A stretch of 64,000 nt of DNA. Source: Spirodela intermedia (lineage: Eukaryota > Streptophyta > Magnoliopsida > Alismatales > Araceae). The stretch spans positions 12,848,327-12,912,326 of the forward strand of contig LR746272.1 in the NCBI GenBank assembly GCA_902729315.2, given 5' to 3'. The notes under the pieces were generated by a model, which had not been told where the DNA came from, did not search any database, and saw only the letters and a list, made by a program, of their open reading frames with translations. Below, one piece after another: positions 21,133-33,314 of the stretch (the first letter of the stretch is position 1; the number at the start of each line of letters is the position of its first letter). The translations under genes were made by a program, and so were the position numbers.

Positions 21133-24100
21133 TGCTCGCAGTGAGAGAGACGACTGATAAGCCCTGCCTTGGTCCCTCCTTCCCTGTCGACATGCCTCGC
21201 GAGCAGGTGAGAGCGCCGAAGGAGACGGTCTACGCCGCCCCGAAGAAGCCTCTGCAGGGCTCCATGAATATCCAGGAACCCGAGTTTCAGCAAACCCAGT
21301 TGCATACAGTCCTGAAGAAAGGTTCCCGGAGGAAAAGGGGAAGCGGTAGGGGAAGAGTACCCGCGCCGGTGGGCTCCAAGGGGGCGCCGCCTCCCTTGGA
21401 AGTGGGCCTCAGCTCAGGCCCCTTGACCTCCAATAAAGCTGTGGCTTTCGCTCGGCGGCCGGGATTCGGGCAGGCGGGAACCAGGTGTATCGTCAAGGCC
21501 AACCATTTTCTCACTCAGTTGACTGCCAAGGACTTGAATCATTACGATGTATGGACCCTTCTAATCTGCGGCGGGACGGACGAAATGCTTGTCTCGTTAG
21601 CTATGCTCACTCTTGTCCTCTTCCTCCAGGTCACCATTACGCCCGAGGTGAAGTCCCGGAGGTTGAACCGGGCGATCATCTCGGAGCTGGTGAAGCTCCA
21701 CCGGGAGACGGGTTTGGGCATGAGGCTTCCCGCTTACGACGGACGGAAGAGCCTCTACACCGCTGGCCATCTCCCGTTCTCGTTCAAGGAGTTCACCGTG
21801 AAGATCGCCGACGACGAGCATGGGACCGGCGTCATGAGGTATACTACAATGCACTGCTTATCGTAGGCGACCGAGCTCCGGAATTGCAGGGTTTTGGAGA
21901 CATCTATCCTAATGACCTCTTGTGTCTGAAGAGAGATTGTGTACACGGTGGCTATCAAGCACGTGGCTCGGGCAGACCTTGACCACCTGCGCCAGTTCTT
22001 GGCGGGGAAGCAGCCTGATGCTCCCCAGGAAGCCCTGCAGGTTCTTGATATCGTCTTGAGGGAGTTATCCACTCAGAGGTACGACTGCTTGCACGAGATC
22101 ATTGCATGATCTATCTCATCATGGTTTCTCCATCGTAAATGAAGTGATCCAAGAAAATCCTTGTGCTTTCAGATACGTTTCGATAGGGAGGTCCTTCTAC
22201 TCGCCCGACATCAGAAGACCACAACGACTGGGCGAAGGGCTGCAGTCATGGCGCGGCTTCTACCAGAGCATAAGGCCGACCCAGATGGGCCTGTCGCTTA
22301 ATATTGGTACCCATCCGCTTCCTTTCCTCTCGTGGAGAAATGAGTCGTCTAAACTATTTTCAGCCTTCCCGTTCTTGATCTTCGGGGGAAGATTCATTGA
22401 CCTTAAACGTACTATCCAGACATGTCCTGCACTGCGTTTATTGAACCGCTTCCGGTGATCGAGTTTGCCGCTCAAATCCTTGGCAAAGATACTTTGTCAA
22501 GGCCATTGTCAGACGCTGACCGTATTAAGGTAGCTGAATCCTTTGGGATTCTTCTGAGGAAGATCTCAGTGAAGCGTGCATGACATTGCTTTGGACGAGT
22601 GTTTATTGCCGCTGACCGACTTATGGTATCATATTTCCCTTTTCGGATTCAGATCAAGAAAGCCCTGAGAGGTGTGAAGGTTGAAGTCACTCACAGAGGT
22701 AATGTCCGAAGGAAATACAGAGTCTATGGGATAACTTCGCTACCCACACGGGAACTAATGTGAGAGCTCTCTAGGTTACCCTACTCCTCGATCTCATTAC
22801 ATCCTTTACTGCCGAAATTCATCTAGACTGGAAATTGCCATTCGATAATCGGGTCTATATCAGATTGTTTATTCTGATATTTTATTCAACAGTTTTCCCG
22901 TCGACGACCAGATGAACATGAAGTCCGTGGTCGAGTACTTCCAAGAGATGTACGGCTTCGCCATTCAACACTCGCATCTGCCCTGCCTTCAGGTGGGCAA
23001 TCAGAAGAAGGCCAATTATTTGCCAATGGAGGTCGGTATTGAGCATGTTTCTCTCCAGATCCTGCTCCAGATTGTCTTGTGGTGAAAAGGTTTAGGTTTT
23101 CGTAATGTCAGGCGTGCAAGATTGTGGAAGGGCAAAGATACACCAAGAGGTTAAATGAAAAGCAGATCACTTCCTTGCTGAAAGTTACTTGCCAGCGGCC
23201 AAGAGAGCAAGAAGCTGACATCCTTCAGGTCCTCAACTTCCTTCCTACGATCATTTCATGATCTCCCTCGCTGAGGTTGCCCGCACCTTTTAATTATGTT
23301 TTTGTCGGAATCGTCGCCGATATTCGAGCTAGTTTCATCTGTGATTCATCCAGTATGTTGGCTATCATGCTACAGCCCCAAAACCTTCTACCCTCTTGTC
23401 TTTCATGCAGACCATGTCACAGAATGGGTATCACGACGACCCTTATGCCAAGGAGTTCGGGATTAATATCAGTGATAGGCTTGCCTCAGTTGAAGCTCGA
23501 GTGCTCCCTGCGCCGTGGGTAATTCACTACTCACATTTACGACTGGGACAGGTTTCGTCTGGTTTTCATCTCTCGGTTGATTTTTCTAACCCGGAAACAT
23601 TTTCAAATCACGAAGCTGAAATATAATGATGCTGGGAAGGAGAAGGAATGCCTGCCCCAAGTGGGTCAATGGAATATGATGAATAAGGTCGGTTCTCTTG
23701 AGAATCTGTGGTCTATGGTCAGGCCTTCCCTGCTGATAATTGTGTGATTAACCGTGAGTGGCGTTGACTTCTGATACAGAAAATGATCAACGGGAGCACC
23801 GTCAATCACTGGGCCTGCATCAACTTCTCCCGGAGCGTGCAGGAAAGCACCGCCCGGACCTTCTGCCAGGAGCTTGCCCAGATGTGCCAAGTCTCGGGGA
23901 TGGTGATAACCCCAGCTCATCTCATTAGTGTTTTAATGAATTTAATGCGCCATCAGCCTGAGAATCATCTCTGTTTGGGCCCTACCTCTCTTCTCACTGT
24001 AGGAATTCAACCGAGAGCCCGTGATGCCCATCTACTCAGCCAGACCAGATCAAGTGGAGAAGGCCCTAAAGCACGTATACAACGTATCGATGAACAAGCT

Positions 24101-25698
24101 CAAAGGGAAAGACCTGGAGCTACTGTTGGCCATCCTCCCTGACAATAATGGCCCTCTGTATGGTACGTCTAGCCCCATCTAATTTGCAGTAGTACGGAGC
24201 GGGTGAGCGCATTAAATGGGATCTTTTAACCAGGCGATCTCAAGAGGATTTGTGAGACGGATCTGGGACTGATATCCCAATGCTGCCTGACAAAGCACGT
24301 GTTTAGGATCAGCAAGCAATACTTAGCAAATGTCGCGCTGAAGATCAATGTCAAGGTATTTTTTTCTCGAAAGTAACCATTTTTTTCTATTTGATTCTTA
24401 CGACTGTTTTACTCTTTTAACGTTTTTGGTCAACTCTTTGTCAGCTGGGAGGGAGGAACACTGTTCTCGTGGACGCTCTAAGTTGGAGGATTCCCTTAGT
24501 CAGTGACATTCCGACTATAATATTTGGAGCAGATGTGACGCATCCAGAAACTGGAGAGGATTCGAGTCCGTCGATTGCAGCCGTAATTAATCACCAGTTG
24601 AAGTCATTCTTCATTCGTTTCAATGATCTGTTCTGAGTTGTTGACTCTGACGAGCACGGGCTGAAAACAGGTCGTTGCCTCTCAAGATTGGCCCGAGGTG
24701 ACGAAGTATGCCGGATTAGTATGTGCCCAGGCTCATCGAGAGGAGCTCATCCAAGATCTGTACAAGACCTGGCAGGACCCCCAGCGGGGTACTGTGGCCG
24801 GAGGAATGATTAGGTTTGTGGATTGCTCTCCCCTGGATGAGCCAAGCTGACGAACTAGGGAGTTTGGTTGAATCAGTTGTGAATTAATACATGTTTAGTC
24901 ATACATTTGTTAAATTTCTGAATCTGCAGGGAGCTTCTGATCTCTTTCAGAAATGCAACCGGGCAGAAGCCGCTGAGGATCATCTTTTACAGGTGTTGAC
25001 TTATACTCCTGATCATCTGCACCCTCTTCGGCCCATTCTTCTGTCTCTTTCTCTCGGGATCATCTGGGTTGACCGACCATTGTAGGGATGGCGTGAGCGA
25101 AGGGCAGTTCTATCAAGTGTTGCTGTATGAGTTGGATGCCATTCGGAAGGTTAGTCTTTCATTGAAGGTGTTCATCCTGAGACCCAGCCCTCTAAGAGTC
25201 TCTGCTTTCGCAGGCTTGTGCGTCACTGGAGCCAAATTATCAGCCTCCGGTGACCTTTGTGGTGGTTCAGAAGCGACACCACACGAGACTGTTTGCGAAC
25301 AACCACAAAGACCGGAGCAACACCGACAGGAGCGGAAACATCCTACCTGGTAGATTTTTTCTCATTTTTGTTGGCCTGCACCTGATCAACGAGTCTTCTC
25401 AGACTATATCGGTCGTCGTCGGGTTTTCGCAGGCACGGTCGTTGACTCCAAGATCTGTCATCCTTCCGAGTTTGACTTCTACCTTTGCAGTCACGCTGGA
25501 ATCCAGGTTTTGTTTCTGCAACCTGGGAAATTCCACGTAGTTGACCCAGAATATAAAACTACCAAGATGGGGGGGGATTGATTCCAATTATCACAGGGAA
25601 CCAGCCGGCCGGCACACTACCATGTTCTGTGGGACGAGAGCAACTTCACCGCGGATGAGATGCAGACGTTGACTAACAACCTGTGCTACACGTAAAGG

Positions 25699-25746
<48 letters not shown>

Positions 25747-26084
25747 ATTACGGTAATATATAGTCAACGCTCATGATCTTGATGGCAACCTTGCAGATAC
25801 GCTCGGTGTACCCGGTCTGTGTCAGTCGGTAAGCTTCTTCCTCTGTCCCTTGAAAACTCTCATCTTCCCTATGCGTGTGTTGACGAGGATTCTTCCTTCC
25901 CATGCTAGTCCCGCCTGCGTACTACGCCCATCTGGCTGCCTTCCGCGCCCGGTTCTACATGGATTCGGCGGCGCCGGAGGATGACCCCGCGGCTGCCCGG
26001 ACCACCAGGTCGGCGAGCGGGTCCTGCGTGAAGCCGCTGCCGGCGTTGAAGGAGAAGGTGAAGAGGGTCATGTTCTACTGTTGA
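21129..26084 (+). CDS. AGO10: ARGONAUTE 10-like (PINHEAD/ZWILLE) protein
   Basis: Twenty-two coding exons join in phase to 962 residues. Exons: 21129-21548, 21630-21838, 21932-22078, 22173-22306, 22420-22529, 22653-22759, 22893-23031, 23112-23228, 23411-23518, 23616-23687, 23780-23902, 24003-24162, 24234-24355, 24445-24582, 24671-24813, 24930-24992, 25086-25149, 25214-25349, 25433-25506, 25597-25691, 25797-25828, 25909-26084. The order is a variable basic N-terminus ([14 protein letters not shown]), N domain ([15 protein letters not shown]), PAZ ([32 protein letters not shown]), MID ([18 protein letters not shown]) and PIWI. The PIWI catalytic DDH residues are in [20 protein letters not shown] and [10 protein letters not shown]; the protein ends KRVMFYC. 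MID and PAZ signatures match AGO10 rather than AGO1. AGO10 binds miR165/166 and protects HD-ZIP III mRNAs in the shoot meristem (family knowledge). Exon 10 has a weak acceptor (CGAAG). Confidence 0.94.
25701..25744 (+). repeat. (CT)n microsatellite in an AGO10 intron
   Basis: About 22 CT units start 9 bp after the 5' splice site of the intron at 25692-25796. Pyrimidine repeats this close to a donor are mutation-prone and could affect splicing. Confidence 0.95.
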
Positions 26085-27314
26085 TTGACGCTGGTAGCGG
26101 CGAAGAGGGTGATCTAAACTACACCCCATCTGGCTTTGGCGGCTGCCATCTTTCGCCGGGAAGGGGCAGGCCAGGGAGCCCCCCTGTGTGAGGCCGCTCC
26201 AGCCATTGGAGAGGTTGAAGGGGCGGTGCTGTTCTACTGTTGACGGAGGGGGAGTGGGGTTTGTACATGGCCGTTGCATGAAAACCAGTGTACATTGTAG
26301 AGTGGAGAGCTTCTTTGACAGTCTTTTTAGTCTGCAAACAGGTCTCCTCTCCTCAACACCCTTACCTAAAAATGGAGAATTATTTCGGGAAAAGTCAACG
26401 GAAATGTCTAGAGATCTGAGGTGCTCATGGAAAACGGTTTTAGCTATTAACATTGTTGGTGGCGGAAAAAAGTAAGAAACTGTTGGTTGCAAGAAATGTA
26501 CAAAAATCCATCAGAGCGATAAAGTCAGACCCCTGCAGGACCTTGCTCAGAGCAAACAGTTTGACTTCACGAGCCCTCTCCTTCCGTACTGTTTCATTGC
26601 CATATAATCCGATCTCTTGTCATTTCCTCCTTTCTCCGTGAACCTGAGAAAACACTAGACAAGACCAACTATAACTCCAAAAGTGAAGTCGCAAGCTTCG
26701 TTCAGCTGCCGTTCATAAACATGGGAGAGCTCCAATATTGGTCGGAGTTGACTTAGAAATACTTCATCGAATTTGGAATGGGCTCGAGAAAACGGTATTC
26801 CGGTGCAGACATGAAAAATATAATCCGGGGATTTGAGGAAATTTGAGATTATAAAGATGCCTGGTGAAATCTTGCAGACGAATCTAGTTTTCCCGAAAGC
26901 TACGAGATGAGTGGGAAATTACTGCCTCTCAGTTGACTTTCTCTCTTGTCCTGTCAGCTACCGCAGCTCATATTTCTCGACGCAAAAAAATTACTGCGCT
27001 GTGGTTTTCCGAGATTACTTAAACGTAACTAACAAGGGCCATATTTATTACTCAAAATAGTAATTTATGGTAATACAAAATACTATTGATTAGCTCCAAA
27101 AACTCCCACTTAAAATAAAAAGGGAAAAAAAGTCCATTTCTTCGAGAGCGCAATAATCTCAATTCCCGTCAAATTGGATAGAGGGTTGTGTCGACGAGAA
27201 GTGGGGCCAGGGTAATAACCGTCAGCACTGTGGGTTCTTGAGACCCGCGACGACTAAAAACAGTGAAGGAGCGGATCTCCCGCGCAAAACGGTACCGAGA
27301 GATGAAACGGTGGC
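26085..27314. other. AGO10 3' UTR and intergenic region
   Basis: No gene recognised. The first few hundred bases are the likely AGO10 3' UTR. Open frames on both strands at 25905-26641 do not resemble known proteins. The stretch 26640-27180 is AT-richer and unremarkable. Confidence 0.6.
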
Positions 27315-27322
27315 TATAAATA
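27315..27322 (+). promoter_or_regulatory. Probable TATA box of the PTD gene
   Basis: TATAAATA lies about 80 bp before the PTD start codon and is followed by a CT-rich initiator-like tract (27350-27368). Spacing is compatible with a short 5' UTR. Confidence 0.55.
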
Positions 27323-27402
27323 CGGTACCCCATTCTGGGGGATTGACCACTCTCTCTCTCTCTCTCTGCGTCGCCTCTTCTTCCTCGTCCGGACGGCGGC
27401 AG

Positions 27403-29557
27403 ATGGCGACTTCGGCGACCTCCGTGAGAGGTAATGACTGTTTGCTCCTCCCGCTCCCCCTCCTCTGTAATGGATCCTCTGTTATCTCTCCGATTTGGCG
27501 GTTTTCCTCGTTCCTGTTGAAAGGGAGATTTGGCGCCGAGGTAAGTAGTGAACATATGTATGTATTGATTTGACGTCAAAGATATTCTGTCGATGTGGGA
27601 GGATCGAGGCTAACCAAGGCGCGGATGCCAGCCTTTTGTGTTTTGAATCAGATGGGTGAAAACGTGCGGGGCTCTAAATCCCCTCGATTGTTTTCTATCG
27701 GGGGTCACTGCTGGGAAAGGAATAGAGGAAACATTTGCGCATAACCGTAGGCCTGCAGAAAAAGAGAATTGCGAGCTACAGGATAATTTTAACGAACTTT
27801 GAAAATCCGGAGGGATGCTCCAGAATGTTCATAAATGGAGCAAGGCTCGTTACAGATGTTGACAAGTAAATCATCAAATTCACTTGGTTCCGATGGTTTG
27901 ATTTCTTCCAGAGTAATATGTGGTTGCTTATTTTCTGTACTAATGAATTGGAGGGTAAATAAATGTGGTTGCTTATTTTCTGTGTTATGGGCATCTGTAT
28001 TTCGCACTTCAGAATTTGACACTCCTTTACGCAGGTAATGGAGTCTGCATGATGAATACCGCATGGAAAGATGAACAGCCCCCATCCTTCATCCATTTCA
28101 TTTCGTCTTTCCTCAGTGAAAACTCGTATCGGCTTAACTTCCTCCCAATTGCCCCTGTAATGCTCTACATTTGTTTTTGTGATGAAATGATATGGGAGTC
28201 TTACCTCTTCCTGCATTTTTATGCATTTCATCGGGTCTTTTTGGCTGTATTGACGATCATATAAAATTTGATCTGATACTGCATCCTGCAATAATTTATT
28301 GGACCACATTATCTTTCAATGTTATCGATTCCTCCGTGTAGAGTCGCCTTCTCTCATGTTATCGCTTTACTTATCCCCTTTATCCCTTTAACTCATTCAT
28401 CTTTCAATGCATTCTACAACGCTTTATTATAGGACTTCATCTTCAACAACGGAGGATTATCGGTTGCGTTTGTCTTTGTAACTAGCTGGGACCCCAACGA
28501 CGTTTCTTCCGTCTTTAGCAGGTATCCGACTGCCGCCGCCAATTCATTAGTGTGATTCTTTTTAAAACCTATTAGTAATTCCACGTGTTTCAGGGTTGGA
28601 AAACTGAAGAAGCAATTCGGACATTTTTATGTCATCGTTTCGGTCCCCACCAGGGAGCAAAATGACTCGTTCTATAGATCATATTTTAAGTATGTGGTAA
28701 AAAAAGTAATTTCAAACTGACTTGTACTCTTGTGGAGAATGCCGTGACGCACACTAGTTATAGTCAGGTATGCTGTGGAGCTTGGCAGCCCAACATTTGT
28801 GTCTGTCCGAGATCCAGAGATGGGATTTGAGAAGATTTTGAAGATTGCACACGCGCATGGGGGTAAAGCCAGACTTATTCTATTTGGTAGACACGAAGGA
28901 ATCCCGCCTCTGTTGTGACATGTTTTCAGTGTTCATCTCTAGTGTGTAAACGGGAAGGTGCCATAAACAAGTTAAAGATTGAGGTTAGTTAATTTTCTAT
29001 GATTAGCCGTGCTTTTTTTATTCTTTGAGATATGATCGATGAAGTCCTTTGTTTTAAAAGCGTGCCAGGCAGGTACAAGGAATCGACATGTTTCTCAGAG
29101 TAGTCACATCTATACCCGGAATAAATAATCACGACGCAAATGCGGTAAGTTTTCTTTCTTCGCCTAGAGATGAACTTTTCTATATTTTTTATTTCATCTG
29201 ATGCTATGGTCTGTTTGACCTTCCTTCTGAATATTTAAATCCATCTTCAGAACACTGGTCGCAGATTGTTTAGCTTAGTCGCAGACTATTTAAATCCATC
29301 TTCGACTACTTTAAGCCATGCAAAATCCTCTTCTTCTTTTTTTTTACTGAGGTTATGTTCCATTCCTAACAGACATGCATTCCATTCACACTGTTGACTA
29401 TGCGCAGCTCATTCAGACCATTGGTTCTATTGAATCCATATCCAAGGCTTCAAAGGCGTTCCTATTGGAAAACACAGATCTATCGGCTGACAAAGCAGAA
29501 AGAGTATTGAGGTTCTTCCGAGATCCGCAGTTTTACCTCAGTCCAAAGTTCAACTAG
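27403..29557 (+). CDS. PTD: PARTING DANCERS homologue (meiotic crossover factor)
   Basis: Eight exons join in phase to 230 residues: 27403-27430, 28035-28156, 28433-28521, 28594-28689, 28768-28862, 28943-28983, 29073-29144 and 29408-29557. The protein contains [70 protein letters not shown] and a C-terminal helix-hairpin-helix-like part ([20 protein letters not shown]) ending [12 protein letters not shown]. This is the plant PTD family, an ERCC1-like partner of SHOC1 needed for class I crossovers in meiosis (family knowledge). Exon 1 encodes only ten residues and joins exon 2 in phase across a 604-bp intron; this is the least certain junction. The spacing to AGO10 is about 1.3 kb. Confidence 0.9.
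27918..27983 (+). repeat. 21-bp direct repeat in PTD intron 1
   Basis: An identical 21-bp sequence starting ATGTGGTTGCTTATTTTC occurs at 27918 and 27963, period 45 bp. No gene content. Confidence 0.85.
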
Positions 29558-30194
29558 TCGAACTAAAGAACAAAATACACCTGTGACCCACCCACCTTCA
29601 TCCATTAAGATTTCCCTCTAGTCTTTTTTGTTCCCTGCTTTGATGATAGCAATCTCTTGCCGACCTCGTACTCTCGGAACTTTGATGAAATCCTGAACTC
29701 CACGTTGATCTAGAGATGCAATCATCTCCGTCCATCATAAGATGTGAAGAGAAACCCCCTTTATTTGAATTTGACATTTGAAAATAGAGACAATGAGTCC
29801 CACCACTCCAATACATGGTTGACTAACGTCTGGCACATCATGCATCTCTGAAATATTGCTTATGAAAAGAAGGAAAAGGTGAATCCGTAGATAGCGAAGG
29901 AACATGTTGATAGTGAGCCGTAACGGTTATATTATTGTTTTATTTAATCATGAACAGAGCGTACAGCTTACTTATGAGCAAAGATCGAAAACGATGGCCT
30001 ATTAATTTAAGGTCTTCACTTTAGATATTTTTCGTAGGTCCAATATCTAATTCCCCTCGGCATGAAGTCATCCGGGGCCGCCTCAAACTCCATGTAACAT
30101 CTCTCTCCTTCCTGGACCGCAGACCTGGGGTAGGTTCTGAAGACCCGATAATCGGACAGATAAAGGTTTTGCCTGCCTTTCTCTCCCCCTTTCC
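29558..30194. other. Intergenic region between PTD and MOT1
   Basis: PTD 3' UTR and MOT1 promoter. AT-rich at 29820-30050. No additional gene or repeat recognised. Confidence 0.6.
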
Positions 30195-30218
30195 TTGCAC
30201 GGCCTGCAGCAGCAAACC

Positions 30219-31670
30219 ATGGAAGGGCAGCTCTCATCCCCAGCGCGAGCTTCCACCGCCGACGCCGGCACGTCTCTGCTGGGCCGCGGCCGCTTTGTCT
30301 TCAGATGCCGCCCATTCTCCTACTATGCGTCCAGCTTCCGCCTCAAGACCACCATCTGGTCCGAACTCGGCGGATCCGTCGGCGACCTCGGAACGTACAT
30401 CCCCATCGTCCTCGCCCTCTCCCTGGTCAACCATATCGACCTCGGCACCACCCTCATCTTCACCGCCATCTACAACATCGTCACCGGCCTTCTCTTCGGC
30501 GTTCCCATGCCCGTCCAGCCCATGAAGTCGATAGCCGCCGTCGCCATCTCCGAGTCCGCCACCCGTCTCACCGTCCCCCAGATCATGGCCGCCGGCATCT
30601 CCACGGCCTCCATCCTCTTCGTCCTCGGCGTCACCGGCCTCATGTCCTTCTTCTACCGCTTCATCCCCCTCCCCGTCGTCAGGGGCGTCCAGCTCTCGCA
30701 GGGCCTCCAATTCGCCTTCTCGGCGATCAAATACATCCGTTACGAGCAGAATTTCACCACCGGAAAGTCGGGGGAGCCGCGCCCATGGCTCGGCCTGGAT
30801 GGCCTCGTGCTCGCCTTCTCGGCTCTTCTGTTGATAATCCTGGTCACCGGCTCCGGCGACGATGCCGATCATGAGGACGGCTCTCTGCCCGTGGGCTGCA
30901 GTGGGCGAGGCACCCCCCGCCGCGGATCCAGCTTTCTAGCCAGAATTCCGGCCGCCCTCCTGGTGTTCCTGTTCGGATCCGCTCTCTGCTTCGTCAGGGA
31001 CCCTTCCATCATCAGAGACCTCAAGTTCGGCCCTTCCGGAATCCACCTGGTGAGAATCACACGGGAGGACTGGAAGATCGGGTTCCTCCGGGCTGCGATC
31101 CCCCAGATACCACTGTCGGTGCTGAACTCCGTCATCGCCGTCTGCAAGCTGTCCTCCGATATCTTCCCCGATAGAGACGTGTCGGCGACGGCAGTCTCGG
31201 CGAGTGTCGGCGTCATGAACCTGGTCGGCTGCTGGTTCGGCGCCATGCCCGTCTGCCACGGCGCCGGCGGGCTGGCGGGGCAGTACAGGTTCGGCGGGCG
31301 GAGCGGCGCGTCCGTGCTTTTCCTTGGCGTGGCGAAGATGGCGCTGGGCTTGACGCTCGGCAGCTCCTTCGTGAGGATTCTGGGGCTGTTCCCCATCGGG
31401 CTCCTGGGCGTGCTCCTGCTGTTCTCCGGCGTCGAGCTGGCCATGGCTTCCAGGGACATGTGGAGCAAGGAGTCGTCATTCGTAATGCTGGTTTGCGCTG
31501 CGGTCTCCCTGACCGGGTCCAGCGCGGCTCTTGGCTTCGTCTGCGGGATCCTTCTCTATCTCTTGCTGAAACTGAGGCGAACGAGCTTCTCCAGCTTCGG
31601 CGGCGGCCGCGGCTTCTTCAAATCAGACTCCGGCCATGAAGCTGAGGCCCCCTTGGTCGTTCCCAGGTGA
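30219..31670 (+). CDS. MOT1: MOT1-family molybdate transporter
   Basis: A single-exon gene of 483 residues. It matches plant MOT1 throughout: ELGGSVGDLGTYIPIVLAL near residue 55, the VPMPVQPMKSIAAVAIS motif in the first transport half, RGVQLSQGLQFAFSAIKYIR, PQIPLSVLNSVIAVCKLS, and MPVCHGAGGLAGQYRFGGRS in the second half. About ten hydrophobic segments are visible. MOT1 proteins carry molybdate for the molybdenum cofactor, on mitochondrial, vacuolar or plasma membranes depending on the paralogue. The N-terminus (about 40 residues, Ser/Arg-rich) could be a targeting peptide, but localisation is not decided by sequence. I chose the ATG at 30219; an in-frame ATG at 30195 would add eight residues. 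Confidence 0.93.
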   Translation: MEGQLSSPARASTADAGTSLLGRGRFVFRCRPFSYYASSFRLKTTIWSELGGSVGDLGTYIPIVLALSLVNHIDLGTTLIFTAIYNIVTGLLFGVPMPVQPMKSIAAVAISESATRLTVPQIMAAGISTASILFVLGVTGLMSFFYRFIPLPVVRGVQLSQGLQFAFSAIKYIRYEQNFTTGKSGEPRPWLGLDGLVLAFSALLLIILVTGSGDDADHEDGSLPVGCSGRGTPRRGSSFLARIPAALLVFLFGSALCFVRDPSIIRDLKFGPSGIHLVRITREDWKIGFLRAAIPQIPLSVLNSVIAVCKLSSDIFPDRDVSATAVSASVGVMNLVGCWFGAMPVCHGAGGLAGQYRFGGRSGASVLFLGVAKMALGLTLGSSFVRILGLFPIGLLGVLLLFSGVELAMASRDMWSKESSFVMLVCAAVSLTGSSAALGFVCGILLYLLLKLRRTSFSSFGGGRGFFKSDSGHEAEAPLVVPR

Positions 31671-33314
31671 ACTGTCTTTCCTGGTCCCCGACGGGTGGTG
31701 GTGGGTCATACGGCAGGCGGGGCCCTTATTCTGTCCGGTATGCCACATGCTCTTCTGACGATTCCACGCTCATCCTTGCATTGACTTTATTTCCGTCTGA
31801 CGATTTTCTCGTCAACTTGATATCATACTTTCTCCTTCGGCTCTCTTCTTATCTGCCCTGCATTTTCAGACTGCTTCGGTCTGTGGGACATCGGCGGAAA
31901 CCATCCTCGGTTTCTGCCCGGATCGCCCAGCCGATGAAAAGCCGAGAATTGAATCTGTAATAAGCTGCCTAAAGACTATGAACCATAGATTTCAGTTTGG
32001 CATGTTCCTCCTGTTGCTTGCTTATTTTTCTCTCCTCCAAATCAGCACCCCCTCTCTCCCCTTCCGGCGCCGCCGGATGGGATTCTGAGCTTTGAGCGTG
32101 CATACTGCAATCGAATTAGATGGGCCTACTCCAGTCATCTCCCACTGGTTTTTTGTTAGACGACTCGAGAATTTCAGCATCGTACGAAATTGAAAATTAT
32201 TTTTACACCGTATAAACCGTGAATAATAAATGTGCGATTATGTAGGTGGGCGGGCATTGTTGATTGTGGTTCAGTACTCTTTTTATTTACGACCTTGTTT
32301 TTGGGGCCCAGAAGACAAAAATGTCCAGGACGAGCAAACAGTAACCCCCGGCCCAGTGGCCTATCAACTCTCACTGTAGACCTCAGCTGGTCGACCTGTT
32401 CTTCCCCCATTTCCCCGCTTTCCGAGAAGCTCACTCGCCGGCCGCCGTTAGTCCTTGTCCACACTCCAACCCCGCGCGGCGGGGTCTAGGGTTTTCGCCA
32501 GATGCAACAGCATCACCCAGAAACCCTCGAGTTAGGGTCGGTTGTCTTTATGACCCCGGGGAGATGAGATGATTGTCCAGCTCGGAGGAACCGAGAGAGG
32601 GCGCCATCGCTGCGGGCCTACAGCAGTCCCCCACAGGCGACCAGCTGGAAAGCGCGAAGGCTCTCGCGGGAGGGGCCGACCAGGCGGGCGGCGGGGGATC
32701 GCGCACGTGAAAGATGAAGGTCCGGGCGGAGCGCTCTCTGTTCCCGAAAGGGGGGGCGAGAGCACTAAATATTCCCTCCCCCACCCCGGTCTTCTTCCTC
32801 CGATGTCCCCGCCCCCATGTGGGGGTTCACCAGCCGCCCCCCCCGCCCCCCACCCCCAATCGACGGCGCCGCCCGTCGGATTCACTCTCCGCCGATCTCG
32901 GCGGCCCGACGTTCTCCGATCATCTATCGGCAATGGATATGCCTCTGTACCTCTGTGAGAAGAGAGAGAGCTCCAAGAATCTACTGAGGGGAGGGGTCGG
33001 GGGGGGCATCATCAACGAGATCTCGGCTTGATACAGTGGATGCGCCGAGGGAGCTGGCACGCAAAACGAGAGAAGGTCTATCGAGGATCCAATTTTTCAA
33101 GAACCCCCCCCCCCAAAGGCGGAGAGATTGTAGACAAGGTCCCTTCGGAGGAATCGGATCGTTGTTATTGGTAGAACCCGAATTGGGAACCCAGGGATGC
33201 CCGTTTTGAAGGGGGTGACAACCCACCATTGAGGAACGGCGGCGGTGACGAGGGGACGGAATGGGGAGGGAGGGAGGGGGGTGACCTTCGTTAATTACAG
33301 GTCTTCTTCTTCCG
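31671..33314. other. Intergenic region between convergent MOT1 and DELLA genes
   Basis: No gene recognised. It presumably holds both 3' UTRs. It has G/C homopolymer runs (about 33105-33114). The GC-rich open frames at 32532-33031 on both strands look non-coding. Confidence 0.6.
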
